Shown: positions 20,381-29,982, numbered from the stretch's first letter. The stretch is 64,000 nucleotides of DNA from Betaproteobacteria bacterium (GCA_021413765.1 JAIOPT010000011.1:1-64000), one strand, 5' to 3'. Notes: generated from the sequence alone by a model not told the origin. Program-made: numbers and translations.

Positions 20381-21667
20381 ATGCATATAGCACAACGGGG
20401 TGCCAGCCAAGTTGTCTGCCAAGTGTTGGCCGGACGCAACCTGAGCCAGGCATTGAGTTTGGCTTTACAGTCTACGCCTGGGCAAATTAGGCCCGAATTA
20501 ACACCACAACAACGTGGTGCGCTACAGGATTTGAGTTATGGTACGCTGCGCTTTTACGGTCAGTTAGTACGAGTGCTAGATCAATTGCTGCACAAACCTG
20601 TGCAGGATACGCAACTACGTTGTCTGTTATTAGTGGCTTTGTATCAACTGCTGTATACAAAATCTGCGCCCCATGCCGTGGTAGATCATGCCGTGCGCGC
20701 TGTGCGAAAGTGCAATGCAGCAGCTGGAGGACTGGCGAATGCGGTACTGCGCAATTTTTTGCGCAACCGCGAGGCGTTACTAGCAGTCGCGGCCTCTAGT
20801 GAGGAAGGCCGCTATGCCTATCCGCAATGGTGGATAGCTGCAGTCCAGGCGCAATATGGAAAGCATTCAGAGGCTATCTTGCTAGCGGGTAACCAGCACC
20901 CGCCCATGACATTGCGTGTAAATTGTCGATGCATCAGTACAGCAAATTATCTGGCACTGCTTGCGCAGCATGATATTCCGGCCAGTATGGTCGAGCCAGA
21001 TGCAGTGCTGCTGGAACACCCTATTCCGGTAAATAAGTTACCAGGATTTTTCGACGGCCTGGTTTCAGTGCAGGATGCGGGTGCGCAATACGCAGCGCGC
21101 TTGTTGGACGTACAAGACGGTATGCGGGTGCTTGATGCGTGCGCTGCACCGGGCGGAAAAAGTACTCACCTACTTGAGCTAGCGCAACTTGATTTGCTCG
21201 CTTTGGACAAAAATGTGCAACGTTTGGAACTAGTACGTGAAAACCTGCAACGCTTGCAATTGCATGCGCAGTTGCAAAGCGGTGATGCGGCACAGCCCGA
21301 TAGCTGGTGGGATGGCAAGCCATACCATCGAATCTTGGCCGATGTACCCTGCTCCGCCTCCGGCGTGGTTCGGCGCCATCCCGACATAAAGTGGCTGCGT
21401 CGTCCGGGTGATATCAATGGGTTCGCGCAACAGCAGTTGCACATTCTTTGCGCGTTGTGGCGGTTGCTGGTAAGAGATGGAAAGTTACTATATGTAACTT
21501 GTTCCATTTTTGCGCGAGAAAACCAGCAGGTTATCGATGAGTTTTTAAAACAGCATAATGATGGCAAACAATTGCCGCTGTCCATACCCAATTTAAATGA
21601 AGGTCAAATATTTCCCGATGACCAGCGCGATGGATTTTTTTATGCATTACTGCAAAAGCATGCATAA
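20381..21667 (+). CDS. rsmB: 16S rRNA (cytosine(967)-C5)-methyltransferase RsmB
   Basis: A 428-residue protein. Residues 1-140 form a NusB-like RNA-binding domain (SYGTLRFYGQLVRVLDQLL, YTKSAPHAVVDHAVRAV). The methyltransferase domain has VQDAGAQYAARLLD, the SAM motif VLDACAAPGGKSTHLLEL, and the two catalytic-cysteine motifs DVPCSASGVVRRHPDIKW and YVTCSIFARENQQVI. The start is the ATG at 20381, one base after the fmt stop. Frames beginning earlier overlap fmt and do not look like protein. It belongs to the def-fmt-rsmB operon. Confidence 0.96.
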   Translation: MHIAQRGASQVVCQVLAGRNLSQALSLALQSTPGQIRPELTPQQRGALQDLSYGTLRFYGQLVRVLDQLLHKPVQDTQLRCLLLVALYQLLYTKSAPHAVVDHAVRAVRKCNAAAGGLANAVLRNFLRNREALLAVAASSEEGRYAYPQWWIAAVQAQYGKHSEAILLAGNQHPPMTLRVNCRCISTANYLALLAQHDIPASMVEPDAVLLEHPIPVNKLPGFFDGLVSVQDAGAQYAARLLDVQDGMRVLDACAAPGGKSTHLLELAQLDLLALDKNVQRLELVRENLQRLQLHAQLQSGDAAQPDSWWDGKPYHRILADVPCSASGVVRRHPDIKWLRRPGDINGFAQQQLHILCALWRLLVRDGKLLYVTCSIFARENQQVIDEFLKQHNDGKQLPLSIPNLNEGQIFPDDQRDGFFYALLQKHA

Positions 21668-22271
21668 CCTGGCGCGATTGCTGGCTCTGCTGCTGGCATT
21701 ATGGCTAGGTATTTCGGTTGCCTGTGCCGAGGGTATCAGCGTGCGTAAAACGGAGGCGCGGTTTTCTGACGGCAGTTATCAGTTTTCGGCTGATTTCGAC
21801 ATTAGTTTAAATTTTGTGGTAGATCAAGCATTGACGCGCGGGGTGCCTCTGTATTTTATTAGCGAGTTCAGTCTGATTCGTCCGCGTTGGTACTGGATGG
21901 ATGAGGTTATCGTAAAAAATGAACAAACTACCAAATTATCTTATAACAAACTGACGCGCCAGTACCGCATCACACGAGGATCGCTGTTTCAAAACTTTTC
22001 TAGCCTGGGCGATGCACTGCGTATTATCAGCCATCAGTCTGCTGCACCAATTGATGCTGCGCTGTTACAGAAAAATGATGGTTATATTTCATCGCTGTTA
22101 CCCCAAAAGGGGGACTATATTGCTGCCACGCGAATGCGTCTGGATGTAACGCAATTACCGAAACCTTTGCAAGTCAATGCCTTGGCTACCCAAGATTGGA
22201 ACTTTGATTCCAATTGGTACCGCTGGGTAGTGCGCCCCATCATATCTGCCGCAGACCGCGAAAGTGAATAG
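21660..22271 (+). CDS. DUF4390-family exported protein
   Basis: A 203-residue protein with an N-terminal signal peptide (HNLARLLALLLALWLGISVACA) and the DUF4390 pattern (ARFSDGSYQFSADFDISL, RGVPLYFISEFSLIRPRWYW, LSYNKLTRQYRITRG). Its function is unknown. In betaproteobacteria it sits between rsmB and the ntrY-like kinase gene, as here. The ATG at 21660 overlaps the rsmB stop by eight bases. An in-frame ATG at 21642 is an alternative that adds six residues before the signal peptide. Confidence 0.85.
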   Translation: MHNLARLLALLLALWLGISVACAEGISVRKTEARFSDGSYQFSADFDISLNFVVDQALTRGVPLYFISEFSLIRPRWYWMDEVIVKNEQTTKLSYNKLTRQYRITRGSLFQNFSSLGDALRIISHQSAAPIDAALLQKNDGYISSLLPQKGDYIAATRMRLDVTQLPKPLQVNALATQDWNFDSNWYRWVVRPIISAADRESE

Positions 22272-22274
22272 GCA

Positions 22275-24398
22275 GTGAAGTATTTAATTTTCATCAGCGC
22301 ACTGCTTGGCACTTTCCTGCTTTATCTGCTGTCAAGCGCCAGTGCCAATACTGAGCTGTTTTCTCGCAACTATTATGTACTGCTGGCTTTGGCCGGGGTT
22401 CTGGCATCGTACCTAACCGTGCTGGTTGGCTATCAATTATGGCAGTTACGCGGCAAGCTTAAGGCACAAGTATTTGGTGCGAAACTTACCCTGCGTCTGA
22501 CGCTATTTTTTATTTTGATTGCGATTCTGCCTGGTTTGCTGGTATACGCTGTTTCGGTACAGTTTCTTGATAAGAGCATCGAGTCGTGGTTTGACCTTCG
22601 GGTAGAAAAAGCGCTGGAGAGCGGTTTGAACCTGGGCCGAAATGCGCTGGAAACTGGTCTTAATGAATTCAGCAAAAAAGGCCAGTCAACTGCCCTTTTA
22701 CTTGCAAAGCAATCTCCAGGTCAATACAAGAAAACGTTGGACCAGCTAATAAGCAAAGGCTCAGTTCAGGATGTTGCATTGTTTGATAATAGCGGAAAGC
22801 TGCTTGCGTTTGCCAGTAGCAGCCGCAAGCTGCTTCCTGATATGCCGAGTGCAGAAATGTTGCGTGAGGCAAGCCAGCAGGGGTTAAATAGCATTATTGA
22901 TACACTGCCTGATAACAGCCTGATATTGCGAGTGCTGGTGCTGGTTAAGCCACTGCAACTGTCAGCCGAGGCGCGCATCCTGCAGCTAACGCAACCAGTG
23001 CCCAAACAGCTTGCCGCTGACGCAGAAATGGTACGGACGGTTTATCGCGATTACCAAGAGTTGTCACTGTCTCGTTTGGGATTGAAACGCTTGTACGGCA
23101 TCACACTAACACTGTCACTATTGATTGTCTTGTTGAGCGCGGTGTCAGCCGCTTTTTTTATTAGTGATCGCCTAAGCGCACCGCTTGCAGCGCTGGCCGA
23201 AGGAACGCGGGCGGTAGCGCAAGGCGATTTTTCGCGTCAGCATCCAATTAAAAGTAGTGATGAGCTGGGTGCGTTGACTGGGCTCTTCAATCAGATGACA
23301 TTACAACTGGCCGATGCGAAGACCACGAGCGAGCAGCAACAACGTCAAGCGGAAGATGCTAAAGCCTACCTGGAAAGCATGCTGGCACACTTATCGTCTG
23401 GCGTTTTAGTAGTGAATGAGCAATTCAGGCTGCGTTCTGTTAATAGTAGTGCGGCTCAGATACTTGGGGTATCGCTCCTGGATATGCAGAATGTGCCCTT
23501 AGCGGACATCGCCGTGCGGCATCCCCTGTTGCGTCCCTTTTCCGAAGCGGTCATGCAGGCCTTTAATGAAGTGACAAGCGGCGAATGGCAACGTCAGATT
23601 GAGCGGCTCAGCAAGAATGGTGATCAGATATTATTAATGCGTGGCACCCGGTTATCCACAGCGACAGACAATAGCTACGTAGTGGTGTTCGACGATATTA
23701 CCTATTTGCTGCAAGCGGAACGTCAGGCCGCATGGGGAGAAGTGGCACGTCGTTTGGCGCACGAAATCAAGAATCCGTTGACACCTATTCAGCTGTCTGC
23801 GGAGCGCCTTCAACACAAATTGAGTGCCAAGCTGGACAGTGGCGACGCACAGCTATTACAGCGAGCCACGCAGACTATCGTGAGTCAAGTGGCGGCAATG
23901 AAAAACATGGTAACTGAATTCGCCGATTATGCCCGGGCGCCCGCACCTAAGTTGATGGTGCTGGATATGCACCTGCTACTGCGTGAAGTGCTCGGATTGT
24001 ATGAAGCTAACAGCAGTCCGATTACCTTGCGCTTGAATGCGGCCCAAGCTTGGGTGAAAGGTGATGCGACACGCTTGCGTCAAGTGATTCATAATTTGTT
24101 GCAGAATTCGTATGATGCGTTACAAAACGTGACCCAACGGGAAATCATCCTGAGCACGACAGAGGAAGACGGCGCATTGAAGTTGTGTGTGCAAGACAAT
24201 GGCTGCGGTTTTCCGGAGCATTTGCTGGCGCGAGCCTTTGAACCATACAGGACGACTAAGCCCAAGGGTACTGGACTAGGTTTGGCAATTGTGAAAAAAA
24301 TTGTAGAAGAACACGGTGGCAGTATTGTTATTGAAAATGTAGCAGCTGGTGGAACGAGAGTAAGTGTTACCTTGCCCTTATTAATAGAGGTCGTGTGA
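22275..24398 (+). CDS. NtrY-like membrane sensor histidine kinase
   Basis: A 707-residue kinase starting at GTG. Membrane segments lie at about residues 3-22, 33-53, 70-97 and 275-295, with a periplasmic sensor region between the last two. After the last segment come a HAMP domain (SDRLSAPLAALAEGTRAVAQGDF), a PAS-like domain (about 365-480), HisKA with the phospho-histidine in ARRLAHEIKNPLTPIQLSAER, and an HATPase with NLLQNSYDAL, DNGCGF and GTGLGLAIVKK. This architecture is that of NtrY. It overlaps the next gene by four bases, so kinase and regulator are translationally coupled. The signal is unknown, though NtrY systems have been tied to nitrogen and redox control. Confidence 0.93.
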   Translation: MKYLIFISALLGTFLLYLLSSASANTELFSRNYYVLLALAGVLASYLTVLVGYQLWQLRGKLKAQVFGAKLTLRLTLFFILIAILPGLLVYAVSVQFLDKSIESWFDLRVEKALESGLNLGRNALETGLNEFSKKGQSTALLLAKQSPGQYKKTLDQLISKGSVQDVALFDNSGKLLAFASSSRKLLPDMPSAEMLREASQQGLNSIIDTLPDNSLILRVLVLVKPLQLSAEARILQLTQPVPKQLAADAEMVRTVYRDYQELSLSRLGLKRLYGITLTLSLLIVLLSAVSAAFFISDRLSAPLAALAEGTRAVAQGDFSRQHPIKSSDELGALTGLFNQMTLQLADAKTTSEQQQRQAEDAKAYLESMLAHLSSGVLVVNEQFRLRSVNSSAAQILGVSLLDMQNVPLADIAVRHPLLRPFSEAVMQAFNEVTSGEWQRQIERLSKNGDQILLMRGTRLSTATDNSYVVVFDDITYLLQAERQAAWGEVARRLAHEIKNPLTPIQLSAERLQHKLSAKLDSGDAQLLQRATQTIVSQVAAMKNMVTEFADYARAPAPKLMVLDMHLLLREVLGLYEANSSPITLRLNAAQAWVKGDATRLRQVIHNLLQNSYDALQNVTQREIILSTTEEDGALKLCVQDNGCGFPEHLLARAFEPYRTTKPKGTGLGLAIVKKIVEEHGGSIVIENVAAGGTRVSVTLPLLIEVV

Positions 24399-25054
24399 AA
24401 ATGGCAACCAAAGAAATTTTAGTGGTAGATGATGAAATCGGGATACGTGAGTTGCTCTCGGAAATTTTGTTTGACGAAGGTTATCATGTTCATCTGGCTG
24501 AAAATGCTATTCAGGCTCGTGATTTTCGCAGCCGGCAGGTGCCCGATTTGGTATTGCTCGACATTTGGATGCCGAATACCGATGGCGTCAGTCTGCTTAA
24601 AGAGTGGGCGGGGCAGAGCTTGTTGACTATGCCAGTGATCATGATGTCAGGACATGGCACCATAGAAACAGCACTTGAGGCTACGCGCATCGGTGCAGTG
24701 GATTTTCTTGAAAAACCAATTGCGTTACAGAAATTGCTTGATGCTGTTGCCAAGGCAATCAAGCTGGGTGCAGTACCAAATATTCGGCAGGAAGTTATAC
24801 CAGCAGATTTAACTGAAGGGGGAAGCGTGGCGACTATTTGTGAGACTGCAGCGCAATTCCCGTTGCCGCTCGACTTGCCATTACGCGAAGCGCGTGATCA
24901 TTTTGACAGCTTTTACTTTAATTATCACATGCATAAAGAGAACGGTAATATGACACGTGTGGCGAAGAATGTTGGGTTGGAGCGCACCCATTTGTATCGC
25001 AAATTAAAACAGCTCGATGTGAAGTTCACAAAGAAGGGCTTGGACGAAAATTAA
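24395..25054 (+). CDS. Response regulator: receiver plus Fis-type HTH, no AAA+ domain
   Basis: A 219-residue regulator cognate to the preceding kinase. Residues 5-125 form the receiver, with the acidic pocket VVDDE, phospho-acceptor D in VLLDIWMP (about residue 53) and the conserved K in DFLEKPI. About residues 175-212 form a Fis-type helix-turn-helix (HKENGNMTRVAKNVGLERTHLYRK, read as GNMTRVAKNVGLERT). NtrX proteins carry a sigma-54 AAA+ ATPase between these two parts, which is absent here and replaced by a linker of about 50 residues. It resembles PrrA/ActR-type receiver-Fis regulators. The GTG start overlaps the kinase stop, with an ATG two codons later. Confidence 0.9.
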   Translation: MKMATKEILVVDDEIGIRELLSEILFDEGYHVHLAENAIQARDFRSRQVPDLVLLDIWMPNTDGVSLLKEWAGQSLLTMPVIMMSGHGTIETALEATRIGAVDFLEKPIALQKLLDAVAKAIKLGAVPNIRQEVIPADLTEGGSVATICETAAQFPLPLDLPLREARDHFDSFYFNYHMHKENGNMTRVAKNVGLERTHLYRKLKQLDVKFTKKGLDEN

Positions 25055-25299
25055 CAATTCCAAACGGAAATACAAGGTTGATATAGAGTGAGAAATATAA
25101 AAAATATCGCTTGAGATACGCAAGTTGTCGAGCGTCCTGTCTGTCATTGCTTATGCTATTTAATCAATTGACTAACCGCCTCATTTTCTATTGGCATCCA
25201 TTAGAAAATGAGTGCAGAATTGGCCCGCCTGCGTTTTGAAACATAGTTGATTTTGTGCCAATGGACAGTCTGGGTTTATTCTAATATCTGGTTCTTGAA

Positions 25300-25857
25300 T
25301 TAATTGTTGCGTTGTTCGGACACCGCGCAAATGCGTTGTATAACGGCGGGACCAGGCTCTTGAAACTCACCTTGTTGATAGGCAATTATTGTCAGGTGCG
25401 GGGAAAAAACCTCCAATAACTCATTAGAGCGCAGCAAAAAATCCAGATTTTTTGGTCGCCCAAAACGCTCATTGCCATCCATGAAGGTCTCGTAAATCAG
25501 CACCCCACCAGCATGCAGCGATTCGATCAGTCGCGGCAATAGTGGCCGATGCAGATAACGGCTGACAACTATGCCATGAAAGTGATGGCCAGAATATGGC
25601 CAAATATCATTCTCCAAGTCGGCGACTAGGGTTGATATATTAGGTAGCTGTTGCAGTCCGGCAAGAGCTACCGCATCACGATCCACGGCATTGACTCGCC
25701 AATTGTTGGCCGCAAGCCAGCGCGCATGGCGTCCGCCGCCACAAGCTAAATCAAGCACCTGACCGCCGCTATGAATCAATTGAGCATAGCGGCAAATCCA
25801 TGGCGATGGAATACCCTCGTGCTGTAATGGAACGGTATTTCCGCTATGGTTTGTCAT
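25300..25857 (-). CDS. Class I SAM-dependent methyltransferase, substrate unknown
   Basis: A 185-residue single-domain Rossmann methyltransferase. The SAM motif is VLDLACGGGRHARWLA (about 35-50), followed by AVDRDAVAL (acidic loop after strand 2) and a later LIYETFMDGNERFGRP segment. This last segment resembles small TehB-like and UbiE-like proteins often annotated as tellurite-resistance methyltransferases. The substrate cannot be told from sequence. It is alone, divergent from rpiA across 260 bases. Confidence 0.75.
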   Translation of the reverse strand: MTNHSGNTVPLQHEGIPSPWICRYAQLIHSGGQVLDLACGGGRHARWLAANNWRVNAVDRDAVALAGLQQLPNISTLVADLENDIWPYSGHHFHGIVVSRYLHRPLLPRLIESLHAGGVLIYETFMDGNERFGRPKNLDFLLRSNELLEVFSPHLTIIAYQQGEFQEPGPAVIQRICAVSEQRNN

Positions 25858-26117
25858 CTAAAAAATGGCGCTAGCTCCACGAAGCTTGGCAAATGCACGG
25901 TCAAGAAAATGTACAGCTAATGTTAATTTTGCTTCGGTAAATGCATAGTTACAGTAAATAGGGTCATCATTTTGCGGGTGACAGCTAGCTTAGCAAGGAC
26001 ACACTATAATTCTTAAAGATATCATAATATAGACGATGCCAAGTGTTTCTATAATTGTTAATTCCTGCAATAATCCGGGGCGAGAAACAATATTTGTTAA
26101 ATTGAGGCAGCGTAACT

Positions 26118-26777
26118 ATGACGCAAGATGAATTAAAGCTGGCGGTGGCACAAGCCGCAATAGCATATGTCCCGGCGAATTGCATCGTGGGAGTGGGTAC
26201 AGGCTCGACCGCAAATTTCTTTATAGACGAGCTGGGAAAGATCAAGAAAAAAATATGCGGTGCGGTGGCCAGCTCCGAGGCTTCAGCCCAGCGCTTAAAA
26301 GAGCATGGCATCCAGGTGGTTGCGCTGAATGATGTAGGTAGCTTATCTGTTTATGTGGATGGAGCAGACGAGATTACGCGTCATTTGCATATGATTAAGG
26401 GTGGTGGCGGGGCATTGACGCGCGAAAAAATAGTAGCCGCCGCGAGCAAAAAATTTATTTGTTTATGCGATTCCAGCAAGCTAGTAGATGTTCTTGGGCG
26501 CTTCCCATTGCCGCTGGAGGTGATCCCCATGGCTAGCAGCTATGTGGCTCGCCAGATGGTGCTGTTGGGTGGTCAGCCCAAATTACGTGAGGGTTTCGTA
26601 ACTGACAACGGCAACCTTATTCTAGATGTATCTGGCCTGAAAATACTTAATCCGGTGGAGCTGGAAACTACGTTGAATAATATTACTGGTGTGGTCACCA
26701 ATGGCCTGTTTGCGCGCCGGGGGGCGGACGTGCTGTTGCTGGGAACTGCAAGCGGGGTGCAGACCTTTACTGTTTAA
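26118..26777 (+). CDS. rpiA: Ribose-5-phosphate isomerase A
   Basis: Interconverts ribose 5-phosphate and ribulose 5-phosphate in the pentose phosphate and Calvin pathways. The 219-residue protein has [16 protein letters not shown] (phosphate loop, about 28-43), DGADEI (about 83-88) with the catalytic acids, [14 protein letters not shown], and the C-terminal [16 protein letters not shown]. The length is normal. It is probably its own transcription unit, 67 bases ahead of phoU. Confidence 0.97.
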   Translation: MTQDELKLAVAQAAIAYVPANCIVGVGTGSTANFFIDELGKIKKKICGAVASSEASAQRLKEHGIQVVALNDVGSLSVYVDGADEITRHLHMIKGGGGALTREKIVAAASKKFICLCDSSKLVDVLGRFPLPLEVIPMASSYVARQMVLLGGQPKLREGFVTDNGNLILDVSGLKILNPVELETTLNNITGVVTNGLFARRGADVLLLGTASGVQTFTV

Positions 26778-26778
26778 T

Positions 26779-26796
26779 ATGTAACAAAATTGTCAC
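26779..26796 (+). promoter_or_regulatory. Candidate Pho box upstream of phoU
   Basis: ATGTAAC-AAAA-TTGTCAC has the 7-4-7 layout with 11-base periodicity of a PhoB half-site pair (consensus CTGTCAT-4-CTGTCAT). The second half fits better than the first. It lies 48 bases before the phoU start. A single weak match is only suggestive. Confidence 0.35.
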
Positions 26797-26844
26797 AGTA
26801 CGTGAGTAATCTTACCCAACTTTTATCCCTAAAAGGATTTGATT

Positions 26845-27552
26845 ATGGTCTCCACTGAACATACCTCTAAGCAATTTGATGCTGAGCTGGAAGCAGTGCG
26901 CGCAAGAGTATTACAAATGGGTGGGCTGGTTGAGAGTCAAATTCGGCTCTCTGTTGAGGCGCTGGTTAGTGGCGATGTGCCGCTGATGAACCGTATTATT
27001 AATGACGATCATCGCGTTAACGCGATGGAGGTAGAAATAGACGAGTGCTGTAACCAGATTATTGCTCGCCGCCAGCCTGCCGCAGGAGACTTGCGTATGG
27101 TGATGACGGTAATCAAGACTATTACTGATCTCGAACGTATCGGCGACGAGGCGGAAAAAATAGCGCGCATGGGTAAACTGCTGTCGCAGAGGAAAAGCCT
27201 CATTCTGCCACGTTATACGGAGATCAAACATGCCGCTGAAATGGCTCTGGACATGCTACGCAAATCGTTGGATGCTTTTGCTCGTCTTGATCTTGCCTAT
27301 GCAGCTCAAGTGGTTCGTCAGGATGAGTTGGTTGATGAGGAATTCCGCTCCATCATGCGCTACCTTATCACCTTTATGATGGAAGACCCGCGCACCATTT
27401 CCACTGCGCTGGAAATTCTGTTCGTCGCCAAGGCCATTGAGCGCATTGGTGATCATGCCAAGAACATGTCCGAATATGTGATTTATATGGTCAAGGGCAA
27501 GGACGTGCGCCATGTCACCGTGGAAGAAATTGAGCGCGAAGTTTTGGAGTAA
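26845..27552 (+). CDS. phoU: Phosphate signalling protein PhoU
   Basis: A 235-residue all-helical protein with two PhoU repeats, each with the metal-site pattern (DLRMVMTVIKTITDLERIGDEAEKIA in the first, read as LERIGDEAE, and IERIGDHAKNMSEYV in the second). PhoU connects the Pst phosphate transporter with PhoR and damps the Pho response. The ATG at 26845 has AAAAGGA ahead. It is unusual in standing alone: no pst or phoBR gene is within the window. Confidence 0.96.
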   Translation: MVSTEHTSKQFDAELEAVRARVLQMGGLVESQIRLSVEALVSGDVPLMNRIINDDHRVNAMEVEIDECCNQIIARRQPAAGDLRMVMTVIKTITDLERIGDEAEKIARMGKLLSQRKSLILPRYTEIKHAAEMALDMLRKSLDAFARLDLAYAAQVVRQDELVDEEFRSIMRYLITFMMEDPRTISTALEILFVAKAIERIGDHAKNMSEYVIYMVKGKDVRHVTVEEIEREVLE

Positions 27553-27634
27553 TTTACCAGGGTGCGCTTACGCACGATCATCATTGGTGCATAAGCAGCC
27601 GCCAGTACTGTTTCAGTTATGAGTTAAAATTAAA

Positions 27635-27781
27635 TTACAGGGGAAATCGTCCCTCGTTCGCGAATCCATACTCACAGCGATTGACTTCGATTTTATAGCT
27701 TTCACTGGTAAAGACGGTCAAGCGGTTTTCATCTACCACAATCTTAATGAGCTGAAATCTCTGCGTACCCAGGCAGGTCAA
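27635..27781 (-). pseudogene. Protein-like short frame downstream of pilU, possible gene remnant
   Basis: A minus-strand frame of about 48 codons (possible TTG start near 27781) overlaps the pilU stop and ends at 27635. It reads TCLGTQRFQLIKIVVDENRL followed by a stretch ending NEGRFPL. The composition, with alternating hydrophobic residues and acidic or aromatic turns, looks like a real beta-strand protein. There is no good start codon or ribosome site. It could be the 3' end of a gene whose front was lost, or chance. Confidence 0.25.
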
Positions 27782-28914
27782 GTCATCTGCAAGTGATCCA
27801 GCCCCGCCATTATGTCAAGATCCTTGGAATTTTGACTTTCCAACTTTAAACGCAGTCGTAGATCGTTGACCGAGTCGGCATTTTTTAGCGCTTCTTCATA
27901 GCTGATCAGGTTGGCTTCATGCAGATCAAACAGCGCTTGATCGAAGGTCTGCATCCCAAGCTCGCGCGATTTTGACATCACTCCCTTTATGGCAAGCACC
28001 TCGCCCTTGAAAATCAAGTCAGAGATGAGCGGTGAGTTAAGCATGATTTCCATGGCCGCTGAGCGGCCTATCCCATCCGTCCGCGGGATTAGGCGCTGAG
28101 AAATAAGTGCCTTGATATTAAGAGACAAATCCATCAGCAATTGTTCGCGGCGCTCTTCCGGGAAGAAGTTGATGATGCGATCCAGCGCCTGATTCGCACT
28201 GTTGGCATGTAGGGTAGCCATACACAGATGGCCGGTCTCGGCGAACGTCACAGCATATTCCATGGTTTCGCGGTCACGGATCTCACCAATGAAAATGACA
28301 TCCGGCGCTTGGCGCAACGTGTTTTTCAATGCGACTTGCCAAGAATCTGTATCTACTCCAACCTCTCGATGAGTGATGAGGCAGTTGATGTGCTCATGCA
28401 CAAATTCAACTGGATCTTCGATGGTGATGATGTGGCCATAAGTATTCTGGTTACGGTAGCCAATCATGGCTGCTAATGTTGTGGATTTGCCGCTGCCAGT
28501 GGCACCAACCAAAAGGACCAGTCCACGTTTGGTCATGGCCACATCCTTTAGTACCTCTGGCATCCCCATTTGGGTAAGATCGGGGATCTTGGTAGTGATG
28601 GTGCGCAACACCATGCCTATACGCTGTTGCTGCATAAACACATTAACGCGGAAGCGGCCAATGCCGGCCGGACTAATAGCAAAATTACATTCGTGTGAGG
28701 CTTCGAATTCGGCGGCCTGGCGGTCGTTCATGATGCTGTTCGCTAAGTCCATAGTGTGCTGCGGAGTAAGTATCTGTTGTGAAACCGGTGTCATCTTGCC
28801 GTCCACCTTGAATGCGGGTGGGAATCCGGCAGTGATAAACAGGTCAGATGCTTTCTGGGTAATCATCCCTCGCAACAGATTATGTATTAGCTCGGTAGCC
28901 TGATCTCGTTCCAT
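27778..28914 (-). CDS. pilU: Type IV pilus retraction ATPase PilU
   Basis: A 378-residue secretion-type ATPase, paralogous to the following PilT. It has the Walker A motif GATGSGKSTT, the Asp box IITIEDPVEFVHEH, the Walker B region VIFIGEIRDRETM and the His box TGHLCMATLHANSA. The extended C-terminus (ending in DLDIMAGLDHLQ) separates PilU from PilT. PilU assists PilT in pilus depolymerisation for twitching and DNA uptake. The ATG at 28914 has GGAG six bases ahead. It is 24 bases downstream of pilT in the same operon. Confidence 0.95.
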   Translation of the reverse strand: MERDQATELIHNLLRGMITQKASDLFITAGFPPAFKVDGKMTPVSQQILTPQHTMDLANSIMNDRQAAEFEASHECNFAISPAGIGRFRVNVFMQQQRIGMVLRTITTKIPDLTQMGMPEVLKDVAMTKRGLVLLVGATGSGKSTTLAAMIGYRNQNTYGHIITIEDPVEFVHEHINCLITHREVGVDTDSWQVALKNTLRQAPDVIFIGEIRDRETMEYAVTFAETGHLCMATLHANSANQALDRIINFFPEERREQLLMDLSLNIKALISQRLIPRTDGIGRSAAMEIMLNSPLISDLIFKGEVLAIKGVMSKSRELGMQTFDQALFDLHEANLISYEEALKNADSVNDLRLRLKLESQNSKDLDIMAGLDHLQMT

Positions 28915-28938
28915 GATGAACTCCAAATAAACTGCTGA

Positions 28939-29982
28939 TTAACCGACAAACGCGTCCTTGTTAGCTGCCTTGGTGCGCGCTTCTGCAGACGATACAACGT
29001 TGCGTTTGACCAGATCTTGTAGGCATTGGTCTAGAGTCTGCATGCCAAGAGCATTGCCGGTTTGGATGGAGGAATACATCTGTGGCACCTTGGCTTCGCG
29101 AATTAAATTGCGGATGGCAGGGGTGCAAATCATAATTTCATGGGCAGCCACACGCCCGGTACCGTCTTTGGTTTTAAGCAAGGTTTGTGAAATGACTGCA
29201 CGCAGTGATTCTGACAGCATGGCGCGCACCATTTCCTTTTCGTCAGCGGGGAAAACGTCAATGATACGGTCGATGGTCTTAGCCGCAGAACTGGTATGTA
29301 ATGTTCCGAACACCAAATGACCGGTTTCAGCCGCAGACATGGCAAGGCGTATGGTTTCCAAGTCGCGCATTTCACCTACCAAGATAATGTCTGGGTCTTC
29401 CCGCAGTGCGCTACGTAAAGCGTTTTGGAATGAAAGAGTATGTGCGCCGACCTCACGTTGGTTGACCAAACACTTTTTACTTTCGTGCACAAATTCAATT
29501 GGATCCTCCACGGTCAGGATGTGCCCCATTTCATGTTCGTTGCGATGATTAACCATCGCTGCCAACGTGGTGGACTTGCCCGAGCCGGTCGGGCCAGTCA
29601 CTAACACCAAGCCGCGCGGATAATCGGCAATAGATTCAAAAATTTTGGGAGCATTGAGGTCTGCCAGGGACAGTATTTTGGATGGAATGGTACGCATCAC
29701 CGCACCCGCACCGCGCTGGTGGATAAAGGCATTTACGCGGAAACGTGCGAGCCCCGGGATCTCAAAAGAGAAATCGATTTCTTTGTTTTCTTCATAAATT
29801 TTGCGCTGCTCGTCGTTCATGATGTCATATACCATGGCGTGCACCTCTGTGTGTAGCATTGCCGGCAGGTTGATCTTGCGTATGTCGCCATGCACACGAA
29901 TCATCGGCGGCAAGCCAGCAGAAAGGTGCAAATCGGAAGCCTTGTTTTTGACACCAAAAGCAAGCAGTTCGGTAATGTCCAT
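28939..29982 (-). CDS. pilT: Type IV pilus retraction ATPase PilT
   Basis: A 347-residue hexameric motor that retracts type IV pili. Motifs: ASDLHLSAGLPPMIRVHGD at the N-terminus (KASDLHLSAG), Walker A GPTGSGKSTT, Asp box ILTVEDPIEFVHE, Walker B IILVGEMRDLETI, His box TGHLVFGTLHTSSA, and the AIRNLIREAK motif needed for retraction. The length is normal. The pilT-pilU pair divergent from yggS-proC is a standard betaproteobacterial and gammaproteobacterial arrangement. Together with dprA it hints at competence or twitching. Confidence 0.97.
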   Translation of the reverse strand: MDITELLAFGVKNKASDLHLSAGLPPMIRVHGDIRKINLPAMLHTEVHAMVYDIMNDEQRKIYEENKEIDFSFEIPGLARFRVNAFIHQRGAGAVMRTIPSKILSLADLNAPKIFESIADYPRGLVLVTGPTGSGKSTTLAAMVNHRNEHEMGHILTVEDPIEFVHESKKCLVNQREVGAHTLSFQNALRSALREDPDIILVGEMRDLETIRLAMSAAETGHLVFGTLHTSSAAKTIDRIIDVFPADEKEMVRAMLSESLRAVISQTLLKTKDGTGRVAAHEIMICTPAIRNLIREAKVPQMYSSIQTGNALGMQTLDQCLQDLVKRNVVSSAEARTKAANKDAFVG

